Source of the DNA: an uncultured Collinsella sp. | GTDB taxonomy: Bacteria > Actinomycetota > Coriobacteriia > Coriobacteriales > Coriobacteriaceae | Reading direction: 5' to 3' | Assembly (NCBI GenBank): GCA_900541285.1 | Contig: UQJA01000084.1 | Coordinates: 1 to 8,830, forward strand | Length of the DNA stretch: 8,830 nt | Shown: positions 6,116 through 8,830 of the stretch, in pieces | Layout of the letters: each line of letters opens with the position of its first letter | Numbering within the stretch: the first letter of the stretch is position 1 | Position numbers and translations under genes: made by a program | Notes under the pieces: generated by a model | Database searches by the model: none | Told to the model about the DNA's origin: nothing | Seen by the model: only the letters and a program-made list of their open reading frames with translations

Positions 6116-6182
6116 AGTTGCGGTGATATAGTTCCGATTTAAGCGGTTTAACAGCACAAATAGGAACTATATCACCGCAACT
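6116..6182. repeat. Perfect 20-bp inverted repeat with 27-nt spacer
   Basis: AGTTGCGGTGATATAGTTCC (6116-6135) is exactly repeated in inverse orientation at 6163-6182. The spacer is A/T-rich. There is no flanking T run, no obvious target duplication and no coding potential. It lies between the radical SAM stop and the map promoter, with both genes on the minus strand. It may be a small non-autonomous mobile or REP-like element, or a large operator. Confidence 0.85.
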
Positions 6183-6223
6183 GATGGGGCGGGATGGCGG
6201 GTGCTAGCTGCTGCGTGGTTTTG

Positions 6224-7000
6224 CTAGTAGCTCACCTGGCAGGGGATGCCGAGGGCGCGCACGCGCGCGGCAATGGCGTCGAGGACGTCGGGTGCTGCTT
6301 TGGCAAGGCCGGCGACCGGTGTTTCGCGCGCAACCGTGTAGATGGTCGCCTCCTGCGGACGAATGCGCTCGAGCGCCGCGAGCCAGGGAGCAACGTGTTC
6401 CTCGCCGGTGTTGTCGATGAGCTTGCCCTGATACTCGCCGGTCAAAAAGATCGTCTGGATAATGACATGACCGTCAAAGCTTGCGAACGTCTCGATCTGG
6501 TGCTCGACGTCGTAGGGGCCAACGGGTTGATCGAGCAGCTGGATAAATGCCGGGTCGACCGTATCGAGCTTAAGAATGTTGTCGTCGACCATCATGAGCG
6601 CATCGTGTACCTCGGGGCGGTCGGCGCGCGTGCCGTTGGAGAGCACGGCGATTTTGGAGTTTGGGGCAAGCTCGTCGCGCAGTGCGACGGCGCCGGCGAT
6701 GGCCTGCGGAAACTCCGGTGCGGCGGTGGGCTCACCGTTGCCTGCGAAGGTGATCACATCGGGGAGCTCGCCCTCGGCTGCCATCTCGCGCAGCTTTGCC
6801 TCGAGCGCGTCGAGTACCACGGCAGCTGTGTTGTACGGCTCATGGCAGGGGCGCTCGGCGTTGAGGCCGTTTTCGCAGTAAATGCAGTCGAACGTGCAGA
6901 TTTTGCCGCTGGCCGGCATCATGTTGACGCCGAGCGAGAGACCAAGGCGACGGCTGCGAACGGGCCCAAAGATGGGGCTGGCATTCAAAAACGTAGACAT
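6224..7000 (-). CDS. Radical SAM protein, TYW1-like (COG0731 type)
   Basis: Predicted 4Fe-4S enzyme that cleaves S-adenosylmethionine to a 5'-deoxyadenosyl radical; the substrate is unknown. The 258-residue protein opens with FGPVRSRRLGLSLGVNMMP (11-29), the N-terminal signature of the COG0731 group related to wyosine synthetase, followed by the cluster motif CTFDCIYC (Cys35, Cys39, Cys42; CxxxCxxC). ITFAGNGEPT (83-92) is the SAM-binding GxGEPT strand, and a later VLSNGT segment fits the barrel. I see no extra C-terminal cysteine cluster, so a SPASM or second-cluster function is unlikely. The related archaeal enzyme acts in wyosine synthesis, which bacteria generally lack, so that role should not be transferred. 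The ATG at 7000 is 9 nt after GAGGAG; the ATG at 7006 would be only 3 nt away. An extended -10 (TGCTATGCT, minus strand, ending at 7032) lies upstream. Confidence 0.9.
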   Translation of the reverse strand: MSTFLNASPIFGPVRSRRLGLSLGVNMMPASGKICTFDCIYCENGLNAERPCHEPYNTAAVVLDALEAKLREMAAEGELPDVITFAGNGEPTAAPEFPQAIAGAVALRDELAPNSKIAVLSNGTRADRPEVHDALMMVDDNILKLDTVDPAFIQLLDQPVGPYDVEHQIETFASFDGHVIIQTIFLTGEYQGKLIDNTGEEHVAPWLAALERIRPQEATIYTVARETPVAGLAKAAPDVLDAIAARVRALGIPCQVSY

Positions 7001-7031
7001 AGGCATATGCTCCTCAAGACAATTGTGCCTA

Positions 7032-7040
7032 AGCATAGCA
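7032..7040 (-). promoter_or_regulatory. Candidate extended -10 promoter of radical SAM gene
   Basis: On the minus strand the sequence TGCTATGCT gives the TGn extension plus TATGCT. No recognisable -35 lies 16-18 bp upstream, as can be the case for extended -10 promoters. The leader would be about 25 nt. Confidence 0.35.
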
Positions 7041-7169
7041 TCGGCTCCAAAGCAAGGTGCGGGCTCTTGCTTTACAAGTTTCGTTTTTTCACGTCGCTCA
7101 TTACGCCGTGCCATGAAAAGCCTCGGGTCGGGTAAAGTTAATCTGTTAACAAGGTGTAAGGCAATGCGG

Positions 7170-7205
7170 GCCCATCCAGCCGCACTGACGTGCAACTGGA
7201 TGGGC
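7170..7205 (+). promoter_or_regulatory. Nested hairpin in the leader of the hydrolase gene
   Basis: GCCCATCCAG (7170-7179) pairs perfectly with CTGGATGGGC (7196-7205). Inside it, GCAC (7182-7185) pairs with GTGC (7190-7193) around a TGAC loop, leaving a CC/AA internal loop. It ends 20 nt before the start codon, just upstream of the GGGGG ribosome-binding stretch. No T run follows, so it is not a simple terminator. It could modulate translation or mRNA stability, or be an operator. Confidence 0.6.
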
Positions 7206-7225
7206 GTTGACGATGGGGGCACAAC

Positions 7226-8023
7226 ATGGATTTTACGGTCGAGAATGCGGGCACCACGATTGCCTGTCGCGAATATGCCGGTCCGGATGTGTCGCCTGAT
7301 ACTCCTGCCTTGGTGTGCGTGCACGGCGCTTGTGTCGACGGCACATTTTTCGACGGCATCGCTTGTGAGCTCAGCCGCAACTGCCGCGTAATTGCCTACG
7401 ACCGCCGCGGCTGTGGTGGCAGCAGCGAAGCGGCAGACGGCAGCTATGATCTTGCCGCCCAGGCCGCCGACCTGCAGGCCGTGATCGAACACGTTGGCGC
7501 TCCGACAAATGTGCTTGCGCACAGCGCCGGTACGTTGGTGGCGCTGGAGCTTCTTCGCACCGAACCCCATCTCGTCGCCCGTGCGATTCTGCATGAGCCG
7601 GCTGTGTCGGCCGAAGGCGTCGGCATGGGCGCAGCTCCGATTTTGCTCGATATGATTGCGGCTGGAAAGGTTTCAAGGGCGTTCCGGCTTTTCTTGGGAG
7701 CTCTCGGCGACTTGGACCCCGAGGCTCCTGGGACGACCGAAGCGGAAGCCAAGCATGCCCTGCGCAATGGTCGTTGCTTTATGGCCAATGAATACGGAAC
7801 AAATATGACATATGCTCCCGACTGGGAGCGCGCCCGCGCGTCAAAGGCGGTGTCGGCTGTGTTTTTGGGCGAGCTTTCGGTCGGTACACCCCGCGAGGCG
7901 GGCACGAGGATGGCGGCTGAGCTTTTGGGCTGTCCACTCGTAATGGTTCCCGGCGCGCATAACGGTCTGCGCGATCGCCCGGCAGCGGCTGCCCAGACTG
8001 TCCGTGGCATCCTGGGGCTCTAA
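7226..8023 (+). CDS. Alpha/beta hydrolase
   Basis: Predicted cytosolic serine hydrolase of the alpha/beta fold; substrate unknown. The 265-residue protein has the oxyanion-hole segment CVHGACVDG (31-39), the strand-turn VIAYDRRGCGGSS (55-67), the nucleophile elbow AHSAGT with Ser100 (Ala replaces the usual first Gly), and the catalytic His in GAHNGLRDRP (His245). The acid is less clear: the usual site after strand 7 reads LGELSVGTP (214-222), without Asp, so Glu216 or Glu124 (LHEPAV) may serve. No signal peptide or membrane segment is visible. The cap region (about 130-205) is helical in character. The ATG follows GGGGG at about 6 nt. It is divergent from the radical SAM gene and followed in the same direction by the GGDEF gene 211 bp later, so co-transcription is doubtful. 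Confidence 0.88.
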   Translation: MDFTVENAGTTIACREYAGPDVSPDTPALVCVHGACVDGTFFDGIACELSRNCRVIAYDRRGCGGSSEAADGSYDLAAQAADLQAVIEHVGAPTNVLAHSAGTLVALELLRTEPHLVARAILHEPAVSAEGVGMGAAPILLDMIAAGKVSRAFRLFLGALGDLDPEAPGTTEAEAKHALRNGRCFMANEYGTNMTYAPDWERARASKAVSAVFLGELSVGTPREAGTRMAAELLGCPLVMVPGAHNGLRDRPAAAAQTVRGILGL

Positions 8024-8024
8024 C

Positions 8025-8035
8025 ACCTGCAAAAA
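8025..8035 (+). repeat. Partial copy of the dispersed palindrome
   Basis: ACCTGCAAAAA starts one base after the hydrolase stop and equals the left arm of the copy at 5050. The right arm is absent or decayed: only ACAAAACAGG follows. As in copy 1, it sits directly at a gene end. Confidence 0.35.
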
Positions 8036-8181
8036 ACAAAACAGGCTTCACTCGCAAACGTTTCGGCCGTGTTAACAAATGTACTCAAATCCTCACGTCT
8101 GCGGCTTCAATCGCGCCGTCTGCCAACTCATAAAAATGTAACAGCATTCACGTGCTTACCTGCATCGGCAAGGCGTTAACC

Positions 8182-8210
8182 TTGTAACATTTGGAACCCA
8201 CCGCTACCAT
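8182..8210 (+). promoter_or_regulatory. Candidate promoter of GGDEF gene
   Basis: TTGTAA (8182-8187) and TACCAT (8205-8210) are 17 bp apart, each matching the consensus at 4/6. Transcription would begin near 8217, giving a leader of about 18 nt that contains the GAAAGGG ribosome-binding site. Confidence 0.4.
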
Positions 8211-8234
8211 GCGAAACTATCGAAAGGGCCCCAT

Positions 8235-8830
8235 ATGCTCAATAATCACGAGGCCAATCTAACCGACGAGGAGGCTGCCGCCGAGGTCGCCCGCGTCGCG
8301 AAGACCTACCCCGTGGTGCGTTTGCTGTCGGCCGATCAGATTAAGAGCGAGCCTAACTGCTTGCTTGCCGGCGATCGCTGCCCTTGTCTGCGTCAGTCGA
8401 GTCTTGAGGCCTTGGCAGATTCCGATGAGGTGTCGGAGCAACTGCTCAACGATGGCGTTGAGTACCGCGCCCGTCTGCGTCCTCTGAAGGTCGAGGGCGA
8501 GCCTCACGTCTTACTGATGGTGCGTCCGATCGATGAGCAAGAGGCCGCAGAAGAGGACCTTGTCTACACCGACGTGCTGACGAGTGTGCGCAATCGCCGA
8601 TATTACGAGGAAAAGCTCCATAGCGCCCGCATGAAGGCCGGCGTTGCGGTGATCGACCTTGATGATTTTAGGGTCTTCAACGATACGTGTGGCCGCCATG
8701 CCGGTGACCTTGCGCTCGGTGCCGTGGCGACAGCCATACGCAGCGGTATTCGTTCGACTGACGAACTTGTGCGCTATGGCTGCGACAAGTTTGTAGCCGT
8801 CCTGCCCGATATTCCCTCCGCGATAAGCAC
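8235..8830 (+). CDS. GGDEF-domain protein with degenerate signature, partial
   Basis: Open from the ATG at 8235 to the window end without a stop (198 codons plus two bases), so the C-terminus is missing. The ATG follows GAAAGGG by 6 nt. Residues about 25-100 form a PAS-like sensor region with three cysteines (Cys42, Cys49, Cys51) and a strand-rich end, RLRPLKVEGEPHVLLMVRPI. The GGDEF domain follows: DVLTSVRNRRYYEEKL (113-128; usual form DxLTGLxNRR), VIDLDDFRVFND (139-150) with metal-binding Asp141, GRHAGDLALG (153-162), and the signature RYGCDKF (180-186). Active diguanylate cyclases have GG(D/E)EF; here Cys183 and Lys185 replace the second Gly and the Glu, so cyclase activity is unlikely. 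It may bind GTP or c-di-GMP, or regulate a partner. No membrane segment is seen. Any EAL or other domain would lie beyond the window. Confidence 0.87.
   Translation, partial: MLNNHEANLTDEEAAAEVARVAKTYPVVRLLSADQIKSEPNCLLAGDRCPCLRQSSLEALADSDEVSEQLLNDGVEYRARLRPLKVEGEPHVLLMVRPIDEQEAAEEDLVYTDVLTSVRNRRYYEEKLHSARMKAGVAVIDLDDFRVFNDTCGRHAGDLALGAVATAIRSGIRSTDELVRYGCDKFVAVLPDIPSAIS

Noticed and set aside
6116..6182. 20-bp inverted repeat as a terminator for the radical SAM gene
   Set aside because: No T run on the minus strand after the stem, and the stem starts 42 nt beyond the stop.
6194..7135. 313-residue plus-strand open frame antisense to the radical SAM gene
   Set aside because: Complementary to a conserved enzyme gene; no recognisable motif and no good ribosome-binding site.
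7001..7594. Longer N-terminus for the radical SAM protein
   Set aside because: It would overlap the divergent hydrolase gene and cross the intergenic region; the family signature begins right after the ATG at 7000.
7144..8190. Similar GTTAAC-containing motifs near 7145, 8071 and 8175
   Set aside because: The shared core is short and degenerate, and HpaI-like palindromes of this kind can arise by chance in A/T-rich intergenic DNA; the spacing is inconsistent.

Overview
The window looks like chromosomal DNA of a gut Coriobacteriia (Actinomycetota), most likely Collinsella or a close relative. The basis is moderately high G+C, clear Shine-Dalgarno sites, a group III (K124-type) phosphofructokinase, a SEC-C methionine aminopeptidase, and intergenic palindromes of a kind I associate with Collinsella. 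The genus call is inference.

Layout: (1) 91-1170, minus: 6-phosphofructokinase, divergent from (2) 1391-2776, plus: M18 zinc aminopeptidase, followed by a dispersed palindrome on its stop codon and a strong terminator at 2863-2897. (3) 2939-3857, plus: a toxin-antitoxin operon with its own promoter, three phased ATGCT repeats as candidate operator, a RelB/DinJ-type antitoxin, and a PIN-domain toxin overlapping it by 8 bp. (4) 3858-4094: a gene-free convergent gap with a 27-bp direct repeat (period 57 bp), a 92-nt multi-stem hairpin and a terminator-like hairpin. (5) 4095-5030, minus: D-2-hydroxyacid dehydrogenase with a GTG start. (6) 5157-6063, minus: methionine aminopeptidase broken by a net 19-bp insertion, with a good terminator. 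(7) 6116-6182: a perfect 20-bp inverted repeat. (8) 6224-7000, minus: radical SAM protein, divergent from (9) 7226-8023, plus: alpha/beta hydrolase with a nested hairpin in its leader. (10) 8235 to the window end, plus: the N-terminal part of a GGDEF protein whose signature is degenerate (GCDKF).

Most genes are housekeeping or metabolic and do not form one pathway: glycolysis, peptide turnover, 2-oxoacid reduction, N-terminal Met removal. The only clear functional unit is the toxin-antitoxin pair. I see no defence island, prophage or new multi-gene system. The unusual content is the mixed toxin-antitoxin pairing, the interrupted map gene, the degenerate GGDEF protein, and several structured intergenic elements.
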